From Pseudomonas extremorientalis (GTDB lineage Bacteria; Pseudomonadota; Gammaproteobacteria; Pseudomonadales; Pseudomonadaceae): DNA of 32,158 bases. The notes beneath the pieces are model-generated. The model worked only from the letters and a program-made list of their open reading frames with translations. It made no database searches and was not told the origin of the DNA. The translations under genes and the position numbers were made by a program. Below, piece after piece: positions 15,476-22,923 of this stretch (positions are counted from its first letter, which is position 1; every line of letters begins with the position of its first letter). The stretch covers positions 51,043 through 83,200 of the forward strand of contig NZ_MDGK01000034.1 of the NCBI RefSeq assembly GCF_001870465.1. Reading direction: 5' to 3'.

Positions 15476-16825
15476 ATGAGCAAGCCACGTCATTTGAAAC
15501 TGGGAGCCATGGTCCATGGCGTCGGTCACGGCTGGGGCGAATGGCGCCACCCGCAGGCCCAACCAAATGCCAGCACCAGCTTCGGCTTCTACAAGCAGCA
15601 GACTGAATTGGCCGAAGCCGCCAAGTTCGACTTCGTGTTCATCGCCGACAGCCTGCATATCCACGCCAAGTCCAGCCCGCATTACCTCAATCGCTTCGAA
15701 CCACTGACGATCCTGTCGGCACTCGCCGCAATCACCACACATATCGGCCTCGTCGCCACGGTGACCGTCAGCTACACCGAGCCCTACCAGGTGGCGCGCC
15801 AGTTCGCGTCCCTGGACCATATCAGCGGCGGTCGAGCCGGTTGGAACGTGGTCACCTCGTGGCTCAGCGGCACCGCCGACAACTTCGGCAAGGCCGAGCA
15901 CCCGCCCCACGCCGTGCGGTACCGCATCGCCAAGGAGCACCTGGATACCGTCAAGGGCCTGTGGGACTCCTGGGAAGACGACGCCTTCACCTACAACAAA
16001 CAGTCCGGCGAATTTTTCGCCCCAGGCAAGCTGCATGCACTCAACCACAAGGGCGATTTCTTCTCGGTGAAAGGCCCGCTGAACATCGCGCGTTCGCGCC
16101 AGGGCCAACCGGTGATTTTCCAGGCCGGCACCTCGGAAGACGGGCGCAACTTCGCGGCGCAGAACGCCGATGCGATCTTTGTGCACGTGGACAGCATCGA
16201 AGAAGGCCTGGCCTATTCCCAAGACCTGAAACGCCGCGCCAAGGGCTTTGGCCGCGATCCGCAAAGCCTGTCGATCCTGCCGGGCATCCGCCCGATTGTC
16301 GGCCGCGACGAGGCCGAAGTGGAAAGCCGCTACCAGCAGGCCGTGGAGCTGGTCACCGTGGAAGATGCCATCGTCGCCCTCGGCCGCCCGTTCAATGACC
16401 ACGATTTCAGCCAATACCCGCTGGACGCGCCGTTCCCGGAACTGGGGGACCTGGGGTCCAACAGCCAGAAAGGCGGCTCCGACCGCATCAAGCAACTGGC
16501 CAGGGACGAAGGCTTGACCCTGCGCGAAGTGGCCCTGCGTTTCTCGCGGCCCAAACGTGATTTTGTCGGCACCCCGGAACAGGTCGCCGATGCGATCCAG
16601 ACCTGGTTCGAGCGCGGCGCCAGTGACGGTTTCATCATCAACTCGGTGCTGCCGGATGGCTTGCAGTACTTCACCGAACTGGTGGCGCCGGTGTTGCAAC
16701 AACGCGGCCTGCTGCGCAGCGAATACAGCGGCCAGACCCTGCGCGACAACCTGGGCCTGGAGGTGCCGGTGAACCGCTACAGCGTCGCCGCCGAGGTTGA
16801 AGCGCAGCAAGAGGCGCTGGCATGA
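15476..16825 (+). CDS. LLM-class monooxygenase, NtaA/SnaA/DszA family
   Basis: In this 449-residue protein the N-terminus GAMVHGVGHGWGEWRHP, the following SFGFYKQQTELAEAAKFDFVFIADSL and the segment DHISGGRAGWNVVTSW are hallmarks of the NtaA/DszA branch of FMNH2-dependent monooxygenases. Relatives act on nitrilotriacetate, dibenzothiophene sulfone and dimethyl sulfone. In this context a sulfone or sulfonate is likely, though the substrate cannot be read. Start: ATG at 15476 after AAAGGAGCAGCAC. The stop overlaps the next gene by ATGA (16822-16825), so the two are translationally coupled. Confidence 0.88.
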   Translation: MSKPRHLKLGAMVHGVGHGWGEWRHPQAQPNASTSFGFYKQQTELAEAAKFDFVFIADSLHIHAKSSPHYLNRFEPLTILSALAAITTHIGLVATVTVSYTEPYQVARQFASLDHISGGRAGWNVVTSWLSGTADNFGKAEHPPHAVRYRIAKEHLDTVKGLWDSWEDDAFTYNKQSGEFFAPGKLHALNHKGDFFSVKGPLNIARSRQGQPVIFQAGTSEDGRNFAAQNADAIFVHVDSIEEGLAYSQDLKRRAKGFGRDPQSLSILPGIRPIVGRDEAEVESRYQQAVELVTVEDAIVALGRPFNDHDFSQYPLDAPFPELGDLGSNSQKGGSDRIKQLARDEGLTLREVALRFSRPKRDFVGTPEQVADAIQTWFERGASDGFIINSVLPDGLQYFTELVAPVLQQRGLLRSEYSGQTLRDNLGLEVPVNRYSVAAEVEAQQEALA

Positions 16826-18000
16826 GCCAATCCTCGCAGCCCTCCTTGCGCTCCGTGGAAGTCGCCCACTTCGACGCCTTGCTCGAACGCCTCACCACCG
16901 AGCTGGCCAGCACCGCCCATCTCTACGACGAGAGCGGCGCTTTCCCTCACGCCAACTTCAAGTTGCTGCACGAACACGGCCTGCTCGCCCTCACCGTGCC
17001 CAAGACCCTGGGCGGCGGCGGGGCCAGCCTGTCCCAGGCACGCAAGGCGATCAATGCGATTGCCAAGGGCGAGCCGTCCACTGCGCTGATCCTGGTGATG
17101 CAATACCTGCAACACACCCGCCTGCAAGACAGCAAGACCTGGCCCGTGCACCTGCGCAGGCAAGTGGCCGTAGACGCGGTGCGCAATGGCGCCTTGATCA
17201 ACGCCCTGCGCGTCGAACCCGACCTCGGCACCCCGGCCCGTGGCGGGCTGCCGGCGACCACCGCCGTGCGCACCGCCGAGGGCTGGCGCATCAGCGGGCG
17301 CAAGATCTACTCCACCGGCAGCCACGGCCTGAGCTGGTTCAGCGTGTGGGCCCGCAGTGACGACGCCGACCCGCTGGTGGGCGCCTGGCTGGTGCCCAAG
17401 GACAGCCCCGGCGTGAGCATCATCGACACCTGGGACCACCTGGGCATGCGCGCCACCTGTAGCCATGAAGTGGTGCTCGACAACGTGCTGGTGCCGCTGG
17501 ACCACGCTGTCAGCGTCAGCCCCTGGAGTGCGCCGGCGCCAGAGTTGGACCCCGAGGGCTTCCTGTGGATGTCAGTGTTGTTGTCCTCGGTGTACGACGC
17601 CGTGGCCCAGGCCGCCCGGGACTGGCTGGTGAACTGGCTGGAGGAGCGCCAACCGTCCAACCTCGGTGCGGCGCTGTCGACCCTGCCACGCTTCCAGGAA
17701 ACCGTTGGCCATATCGACACCCTGCTGTTTGCCAATCGCAGCCTGCTCGACGCTGCTGCCGAGGGCCACACCCCGGCCGCCAACGCCGCGCAATTGAAGT
17801 ACCTGGTAACGAACAACGCGATCCGCGCCGTGGAGCTGGCCATCGAAGCCTCGGGCAACCCGGGCCTGTCGCGCCATAGCCCGCTGCAACGGCACTACCG
17901 CGACGTGTTGTGCAGCCGCGTGCATACCCCACAGAACGACGCGGTATTACAAGGTGTCGGCAAGGCCGCCTTCGCCCAACGCCACAAGGAGCGCACATGA
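16822..18000 (+). CDS. Acyl-CoA dehydrogenase-like flavoprotein, SfnB/DszC type
   Basis: The 392-residue protein has the three-part acyl-CoA dehydrogenase fold: helical N-domain (1-120), beta domain (125-230, with WRISGRKIYSTGSHGLSWF and GMRATCSHEVVLDNVLVP) and C-terminal helical bundle. The usual catalytic Glu of fatty-acid dehydrogenases is not evident. That fits the SfnB/DszC group, which oxygenates sulfur or helps use dimethyl sulfone and related compounds with reduced flavin. It overlaps the DszA-like gene before it and the dehydrogenase after it, both by ATGA, forming a tight three-gene unit. Confidence 0.85.
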   Translation: MSQSSQPSLRSVEVAHFDALLERLTTELASTAHLYDESGAFPHANFKLLHEHGLLALTVPKTLGGGGASLSQARKAINAIAKGEPSTALILVMQYLQHTRLQDSKTWPVHLRRQVAVDAVRNGALINALRVEPDLGTPARGGLPATTAVRTAEGWRISGRKIYSTGSHGLSWFSVWARSDDADPLVGAWLVPKDSPGVSIIDTWDHLGMRATCSHEVVLDNVLVPLDHAVSVSPWSAPAPELDPEGFLWMSVLLSSVYDAVAQAARDWLVNWLEERQPSNLGAALSTLPRFQETVGHIDTLLFANRSLLDAAAEGHTPAANAAQLKYLVTNNAIRAVELAIEASGNPGLSRHSPLQRHYRDVLCSRVHTPQNDAVLQGVGKAAFAQRHKERT

Positions 18001-18938
18001 GCCAGGTGATTATCGCCAGCCAGCTGGACGAGGATTACAACGAGGTGATCCGCCAGCGCCTGGCGTCGATCCATCCCGAAGCCCAGGTGATCGGGGTGCC
18101 CGTCGGGGTGCCCAGCGACCTGCCGCCCCAGGCGAATATCCTGCTGCTGCGCCCGATCAACGTGCGCGGCTACACCGCCCCGGACACTCCGCCACCCGGT
18201 TGGCCCTACGGCGCACAGTGGGTGCACCTGGTGTCGTCGGGCATCGACTTCTACCCGCAGTGGCTGTTCAACGGCCCTCCGGTGACGACATCGCGTGGCA
18301 GCGCCGCCGACAACCTGGCCGAATTCGCCCTGGCGGCGATCTTTGCCGCGTCCAAGCACCTGCCGGCCATCTGGGTCAAGGATGACCAGTGGCACTTCAC
18401 CCCGCTGCGCCCGCTCAAGGGCACCACACTGGGCATCCTGGGGTTTGGAGCGATTGGCGAACGCCTGGCGCAGAAGGCCCTGGCCCTGGGCATCAGGGTG
18501 GTGGCGCTGCGTCAAAGCCCGGCGCCGTTCAGCGCAGGCGTGGAAGCCGCCAGGGACATCCACGACCTGTTCGCCCGCGCCGATCACCTGGTGGTGGCGG
18601 CGCCGCTGACCGAGGCCACGCGGCATATCATCAACCGCGACGTCCTCGCCAGCGCCAGGCCGGGGTTGCACCTGATCAACATCGCACGGGGTGGGTTGCT
18701 GGATCAGGAGGCGTTGCTGCAAGCGCTGGACAATGGGCAGGTTGGTTTGGCATCGCTGGACGTGACCGAGCCGGAGCCGTTGCCGCTGGGGCATCCGTTG
18801 TACACCCATCCGCGGGTAAGGCTGTCGCCGCACACCTCGGCGATTTCCACCCGCAGCAAGGAGGAAATCGCCGATACGTTCCTGGCGAACCTGGCGCGGT
18901 ATGCTGCCAATGTTGAGCTGTACAACCGTGCCAATTGA
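17997..18938 (+). CDS. D-2-hydroxyacid dehydrogenase, NAD(P)-dependent
   Basis: This is a 313-residue protein. The nucleotide-binding loop GFGAIGERLA lies at 149-158. The catalytic residues of the family are visible as Arg231 (NIARGGLLD), a Glu in DVTEPEPLP (about 258) and His279 (LSPHTSA). Such enzymes reduce 2-keto acids to D-2-hydroxy acids, or do the reverse. The start at 17997 overlaps the previous stop and is preceded by AAGGAGCGCAC, so it belongs to the sulfur operon. A role on a sulfur-bearing hydroxy or keto acid is possible. It ends 7 nt from the converging tonB stop. Confidence 0.87.
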   Translation: MSQVIIASQLDEDYNEVIRQRLASIHPEAQVIGVPVGVPSDLPPQANILLLRPINVRGYTAPDTPPPGWPYGAQWVHLVSSGIDFYPQWLFNGPPVTTSRGSAADNLAEFALAAIFAASKHLPAIWVKDDQWHFTPLRPLKGTTLGILGFGAIGERLAQKALALGIRVVALRQSPAPFSAGVEAARDIHDLFARADHLVVAAPLTEATRHIINRDVLASARPGLHLINIARGGLLDQEALLQALDNGQVGLASLDVTEPEPLPLGHPLYTHPRVRLSPHTSAISTRSKEEIADTFLANLARYAANVELYNRAN

Positions 18939-18945
18939 TCGCCGC

Positions 18946-19719
18946 TTACTTGATGCGGTAATGAAAGGTATTGCGCACCGCCGGCACCGCAACAGCCTTG
19001 CCATCGACGATCCTCGGCTGGTAACGGAAGGTATTCGCCGCCGCCAGTGATGGCCGCATGAACAGCGGGTGGCAGCCGTCCAGCACCCTGGGGTTTTCCA
19101 CGCGGCCCTGGGTGTTGACGGTGTACTCCACCGAACAATCGCCTTCGATGTTTTTGTCCAGGGCACGCTCGGGGTAGTCCGGCGCTTCCTTGCTCAAGGG
19201 CTGGTACTGGCGGCTGTCGAACGCCGGTGCCGCAGCCGGTGTCACGGCCGGTGTCGCGGCCCGCGATGTTTCAGCGGCCAGGCGCTGCTGGTCAGCACGC
19301 TGTTGTGCCTGCTCACGATTGTGCTGTTCAGTGGCCAGCCGTTGCTGCTCCTGCTGCTTTTCTTCGACGCGTTTGCGCGCCAGGGCGGCCTTTTCGAGTT
19401 TGCGCGCCTGGATCTGCGGATCGAGCGTGGGCTTTACCGGTACGGGAACCGCGACGGGCTCCGGGGGTGTGACGGCCACCGGTTCAGGCGCTGGAGCTGG
19501 AGCTGGAGCTGTCGCCGCCGGCAGCATCACCAGTTGGGTATGCATCACCCTGGGGGCCTCCACTGGCGGTACTTCCGTGGACCAGCCAAGCATCAATGCG
19601 GCCAACACCCCCACATGCAGCGCCACGGCCAGGCTGGCCGCCAAACTGTTTCGCCAGAATCCGGAAGGTCTCCGGGAAGGCATCGTCAGCATCGGACTGT
19701 GCATGATCATCGCCGTCAT
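18946..19719 (-). CDS. tonB: TonB energy transducer of the phytate system
   Basis: The 257-residue protein has a cytoplasmic N-terminus, one membrane helix (about 25-46) with the conserved His35 in SLAVALHVGV, and a Pro/Ala-rich spacer with APAPAPAPE and further PEPVAV units. A charged Lys/Arg/Gln coiled stretch (about 105-155) follows, then a C-terminal TonB domain (KEAPDYPERALDKNIEGDCS, to the end FHYRIK). It transmits proton-motive force to outer-membrane receptors. It overlaps exbD (ATGA, 19719-19716) and is last in the operon. Pseudomonads carry several TonB copies; this one is probably dedicated to the upstream receptor. Confidence 0.9.
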   Translation of the reverse strand: MTAMIMHSPMLTMPSRRPSGFWRNSLAASLAVALHVGVLAALMLGWSTEVPPVEAPRVMHTQLVMLPAATAPAPAPAPEPVAVTPPEPVAVPVPVKPTLDPQIQARKLEKAALARKRVEEKQQEQQRLATEQHNREQAQQRADQQRLAAETSRAATPAVTPAAAPAFDSRQYQPLSKEAPDYPERALDKNIEGDCSVEYTVNTQGRVENPRVLDGCHPLFMRPSLAAANTFRYQPRIVDGKAVAVPAVRNTFHYRIK

Positions 19720-20162
19720 TGCGGGGCCTCGGTCACCAGCCCCAGGTTGCTCACCCCACCCTTCTGCAACACCGCCATGGCCGCGACCACACGGCCGTAA
19801 CCGGCGTTATCGTCGGCGCGGATGTACACCTGGGTGTCGCTGCGCGCCGCCACCACCTGCATGACCTTGGCGCCCATTTCGTCGAGGGTCACCGCGCTGT
19901 CGGTCTGGTGCCGGGTGTCGAGTTCACCGCCGAGGTTCCAGTAGTAGCCGCCATCGGCCTTCACCGACAGCGTGAGGATCTGCTGGCGGGTGTCGGTGGC
20001 CAGTGCCTCGGCGGCGACCTTGGGCAGCTCGATCTTCACGCCCTGGGTGAGCATCGGTGCGGTGACCATGAAGATCACCAGCAGCACCAGCATCACGTCG
20101 ATATAGGGCACCACGTTCATCTCGGCCTTGGGCCCGTGCTTGCGTTGCGGCCTTGCTAACAT
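19716..20162 (-). CDS. exbD: ExbD biopolymer transport protein
   Basis: This 148-residue protein has one N-terminal membrane helix containing the essential Asp22 (VVPYIDVMLVLLVIFMV) and a periplasmic domain. It forms the proton-driven motor with ExbB and TonB in the inner membrane. The start at 20162 gives the normal short cytoplasmic tail (MLARPQRKHGPKAEMN). The open frame extends further upstream but is antisense-like and lies inside exbB. RBS GGAGCGATTTC. It sits 14 nt after exbB and overlaps tonB. Confidence 0.92.
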   Translation of the reverse strand: MLARPQRKHGPKAEMNVVPYIDVMLVLLVIFMVTAPMLTQGVKIELPKVAAEALATDTRQQILTLSVKADGGYYWNLGGELDTRHQTDSAVTLDEMGAKVMQVVAARSDTQVYIRADDNAGYGRVVAAMAVLQKGGVSNLGLVTEAPQ

Positions 20163-20176
20163 GAAATCGCTCCTGT

Positions 20177-20869
20177 TCAGGCGGCCACGGCCAGGTGGCT
20201 CGACGTGCCGCGCAGCGTGCGGTGCAGGCGTACTTGCAGTTCGTTGCCGAAGGCGTAGTAACGGGTGAGCAAGGTCTGGCCGCGTGCCGCAAAGCGGTTG
20301 TAGGCGATCACCGCCGGGATGGCCGCGAACAGGCCGATAGCCGTGGCGATCAGCGCTTCGGCGATGCCCGGCGCGACCGTCGACAGCGTGGCCTGCTGCA
20401 CCTGGGACAGGCCGATGAACGAATTCATGATGCCCCATACGGTGCCGAACAGCCCGATGTAGGGGCTGACCGAACCCACCGTCGCAAGGAATTGCAGACC
20501 TTTTTCCAACTCGATTTCCTGCTCGGTGATCGCCACCTGCACGGCGCGCTCGACACCGTCCAGCACCGCCGGATCATGGCTGTGCAGGTGCTGGTATTCC
20601 TGAATGCCGGCGATAAAGATCGGCGCAATACCGCCCTCGCCCGCCTGCACGGTGTCGCGGTACAGCGGTTGCAAGTCCGGCGCAGCACGAAAGCGCTGCA
20701 CAAAGCCATTCAACTGGCGCTCCAGGCGCCGCAGCACACTGCCGCGCTGGATGATCAGGTACCAACTGAGCAAGGAGGCCAGCAGCAAGGTGATCATCAC
20801 CGCCTTGACCAACAGGCTGGCGTCGCTGATCAAGCCCCAGATCGTCATATGTTCCATCGTCGCGTGCAT
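20177..20869 (-). CDS. exbB: ExbB/TolQ/MotA-family proton channel protein
   Basis: The 230-residue protein has three membrane helices at about 18-40, 128-150 and 165-190. The family region ATVGSVSPYIGLFGTVWGIM is followed by IAEALIATAIGLFAAIPAV. It is the channel subunit of the TonB complex. The start at 20869 (MHATMEHMTIW) is supported by AGGAGCTTCACC directly upstream. A longer frame from 21031 would read through the phytase stop and is not credible. It lies 47 nt after the phytase gene in the same transcript. Confidence 0.92.
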   Translation of the reverse strand: MHATMEHMTIWGLISDASLLVKAVMITLLLASLLSWYLIIQRGSVLRRLERQLNGFVQRFRAAPDLQPLYRDTVQAGEGGIAPIFIAGIQEYQHLHSHDPAVLDGVERAVQVAITEQEIELEKGLQFLATVGSVSPYIGLFGTVWGIMNSFIGLSQVQQATLSTVAPGIAEALIATAIGLFAAIPAVIAYNRFAARGQTLLTRYYAFGNELQVRLHRTLRGTSSHLAVAA

Positions 20870-20916
20870 GGTGAAGCTCCTATTCGATAAAAAAGTGATG
20901 ACCGGGTGATGACGGC

Positions 20917-22779
20917 TCAGGGCAACTTCAGCGCGCGAGTCACCTCGGCCCACGGCACCAACTTGAAGTTCTGGGTCTGCTCGGGCATGCGCTTGCGCCC
21001 GTCCTGCACCACCAGCATGCCTTGGCTCCACGGCCCGCCGAGGTTGAGGGCGGTGACTTCCAGGCCATCGGTTTCCGAGGCTCCATCGATCCCGGCCGGC
21101 GCATTCAGGCCGACGCGGAAGGCACCGTGGGTCGCGAACGGCGGCTCGGCATCCAGCACCAGGTAGCTGTCATTGCCCTGGCTGGAGATCACCAGGTAGT
21201 CGCGCTTGTCGCTCTGGTACAACGCCAGGCCCTCGACATCGGCGTGCAGCTGCGGGCCGACCTTGATCACGCTGGTGAGGGTGGCCGGCTGGTCGGCACG
21301 GGCATCCACCGCCCAGACACCGACGTCTTCTTCCCCGATAAACAGGCGCTGGCGCTGGTCATCGGCCACGCAACCCTCGGGCTGGCTGTCGACCTTGAAC
21401 TGGCGCACCAACTCGCCCTGCACACGACCATCCGGTGCGCTGAGGCGGTATTGCAGGAAGGTGCCGTCCTTGCCGTTGGCGATCGCGTAGATCTCGCCAC
21501 TGGCGGGCTGGTACAGGCAGATACCGTAGATCTCCTTGAGCGGTGTCGGCACTTCACCGGCTTCGCGCAGTTCGCCGCTCTGGCGGTCAATGCTGAACAG
21601 GCTCAGGCTGTTGTGATCGCGATTGCTCGCCACGGCCAGGTCGACAGTCTGCGCGCCGAGCTTGAAGTCGGGGCGTACGTCGACATTGTTGAGACGGCCC
21701 ACCGCCAGCTCCTGCAACAGCTTGCCGTCAAGGTCGTAGGCCAGCAGGCCCTGCTTCTTGTTGGTGCCGAGTACGCGGCTTTTTTCCGGTTGCGCGGGGT
21801 GAACCCAGATCGCCGGGTCATCCGCCGCGTCGCCCTGGCGACCGACCGGGTCGGTCTGGCGTACGGCGGCGACTTCCGGCAGTACCGGTCCAGCCGTCAC
21901 GGGTCTGGCTTTCCAGTCGAGCCTGCCCTGGTAAAGCTTGCCATTGTCGTCATCGCGCACCAGCAGTTGCTGACCGTTGACGCTGAGTTGTTCCGGCTCC
22001 TTGAGGCCTGGCAGCGTCAGACTCGATTGTTCGACCCAGCGCTTGCCGGTGTGCTGGAACAGGTGCAACTGGGCCGTCTTCGGATCGAGGGCGACCATCC
22101 CGCCCGGCACCAGCGCCATGGCGCCCGCTTCACGCTTGGGGTTGTCGAACAGCGCTACCGGCGTGCGCTTGACCTCGGCTTCCGGGTGCGCCGGGTAGGC
22201 CCACCAGCCGACGTTTTGTTCATTCACCACCAACTGATGGGTTGTGTCATCCACCTGGCAGAACTGCGCCGACGGCGGCAACGGCAGACCGCGTACGCGC
22301 TGGGGTTCGCTGAGCAGTGTGGCGCCATTGCCCACCAGCCATTGCTCGCCCTTGCCCTCTTCACCCACCAGGAACACAAACAGGTGGGCGGCGCCGTCGC
22401 GGTACAGACACAGGCCGTTCACCGGGTAGTCGCGAGTGGGCAGGTACAGCGGTATGCCAAAGGTTTTGGCGGACGCGTCAAGGTTGATCAGCACGGCTTG
22501 CTGGCGGTCGTTGTCGAGGCTGGCGACCAGTACCTGGGTGCCGGCAGCGCGGGTGTCGAGGCTGCTGAAGTTGCCGTTGAAACGGGCGAGTTCGGTACCT
22601 TTGGCGTCGAGCAGTTGCAGGCCGTTGCGGGTGCTGGCGGTGAGGCGCTCGGTGCTGCTCAGCACGGCCATGGCCTCGGCATTGAGGCTGGGTGCCCAAG
22701 GGGTCAGGGCCAGGTCTGTGGCCATTGCCGGCGCACAGAGGGTCAATGCCATTAGCAGGTACAGCCTGGAAATCTTCAT
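20917..22779 (-). CDS. Dual-domain beta-propeller phytase (3-phytase)
   Basis: This 620-residue protein has a Sec signal peptide (1-20, CAPAMA before TDLAL). Residues 21-300 form a first, degenerate propeller-like domain. Residues from about 305 form a complete beta-propeller phytase domain with GDAADDPAIWVHP (316-328), LNNVDVRPDF, QPEGCVADD, IGEEDVGVWAVDA, ADVEGLALY and DGLEVTALN. Beta-propeller phytases use Ca2+ and release phosphate from phytate outside the cytoplasm. Two-domain forms are known from Pseudomonas, where the first domain aids activity. It lies 144 nt after the receptor gene, with a REPIN between, and upstream of exbB. Strong candidate for PhoB control through the receptor promoter. 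Confidence 0.93.
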   Translation of the reverse strand: MKISRLYLLMALTLCAPAMATDLALTPWAPSLNAEAMAVLSSTERLTASTRNGLQLLDAKGTELARFNGNFSSLDTRAAGTQVLVASLDNDRQQAVLINLDASAKTFGIPLYLPTRDYPVNGLCLYRDGAAHLFVFLVGEEGKGEQWLVGNGATLLSEPQRVRGLPLPPSAQFCQVDDTTHQLVVNEQNVGWWAYPAHPEAEVKRTPVALFDNPKREAGAMALVPGGMVALDPKTAQLHLFQHTGKRWVEQSSLTLPGLKEPEQLSVNGQQLLVRDDDNGKLYQGRLDWKARPVTAGPVLPEVAAVRQTDPVGRQGDAADDPAIWVHPAQPEKSRVLGTNKKQGLLAYDLDGKLLQELAVGRLNNVDVRPDFKLGAQTVDLAVASNRDHNSLSLFSIDRQSGELREAGEVPTPLKEIYGICLYQPASGEIYAIANGKDGTFLQYRLSAPDGRVQGELVRQFKVDSQPEGCVADDQRQRLFIGEEDVGVWAVDARADQPATLTSVIKVGPQLHADVEGLALYQSDKRDYLVISSQGNDSYLVLDAEPPFATHGAFRVGLNAPAGIDGASETDGLEVTALNLGGPWSQGMLVVQDGRKRMPEQTQNFKLVPWAEVTRALKLP

Positions 22780-22810
22780 GTACGGCTCAATCCGTCAAAA
22801 ACAATGGAGA

Positions 22811-22910
22811 TCCAATGTGGGAGGGGGCTTGCCCCCGATAGCAGTGTGTCAGTCAACACAGATGCCAGCTGGGCCACAGCCATCGGGGGCAAGCCCCCTC
22901 CCACATTGGA
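22811..22910. repeat. REPIN inside the phytate operon
   Basis: Two inverted arms of 29 bp (22811-22839 and 22882-22910) begin TCCAATGTGGGAGG and match exactly as a dyad. A 42-nt middle separates them. It lies between receptor stop and phytase start, where it may affect mRNA processing or the receptor-to-phytase ratio. Confidence 0.92.
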
Positions 22911-22923
22911 ATGGAGGTGTGGG

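Noticed and set aside
14993..16810. 605-codon minus-strand open frame over the DszA-like monooxygenase
   Set aside because: It is a mirror of clear family genes on the plus strand, with no recognisable motif and no RBS.
20870..21031. Longer ExbB start at 21031
   Set aside because: It would run through the 3' end of the phytase gene; the start at 20869 has a strong AGGAG and the normal ExbB N-terminus.
21022..22755. 577-codon plus-strand open frame over the phytase
   Set aside because: It is antisense to the phytase with its complete motif set.
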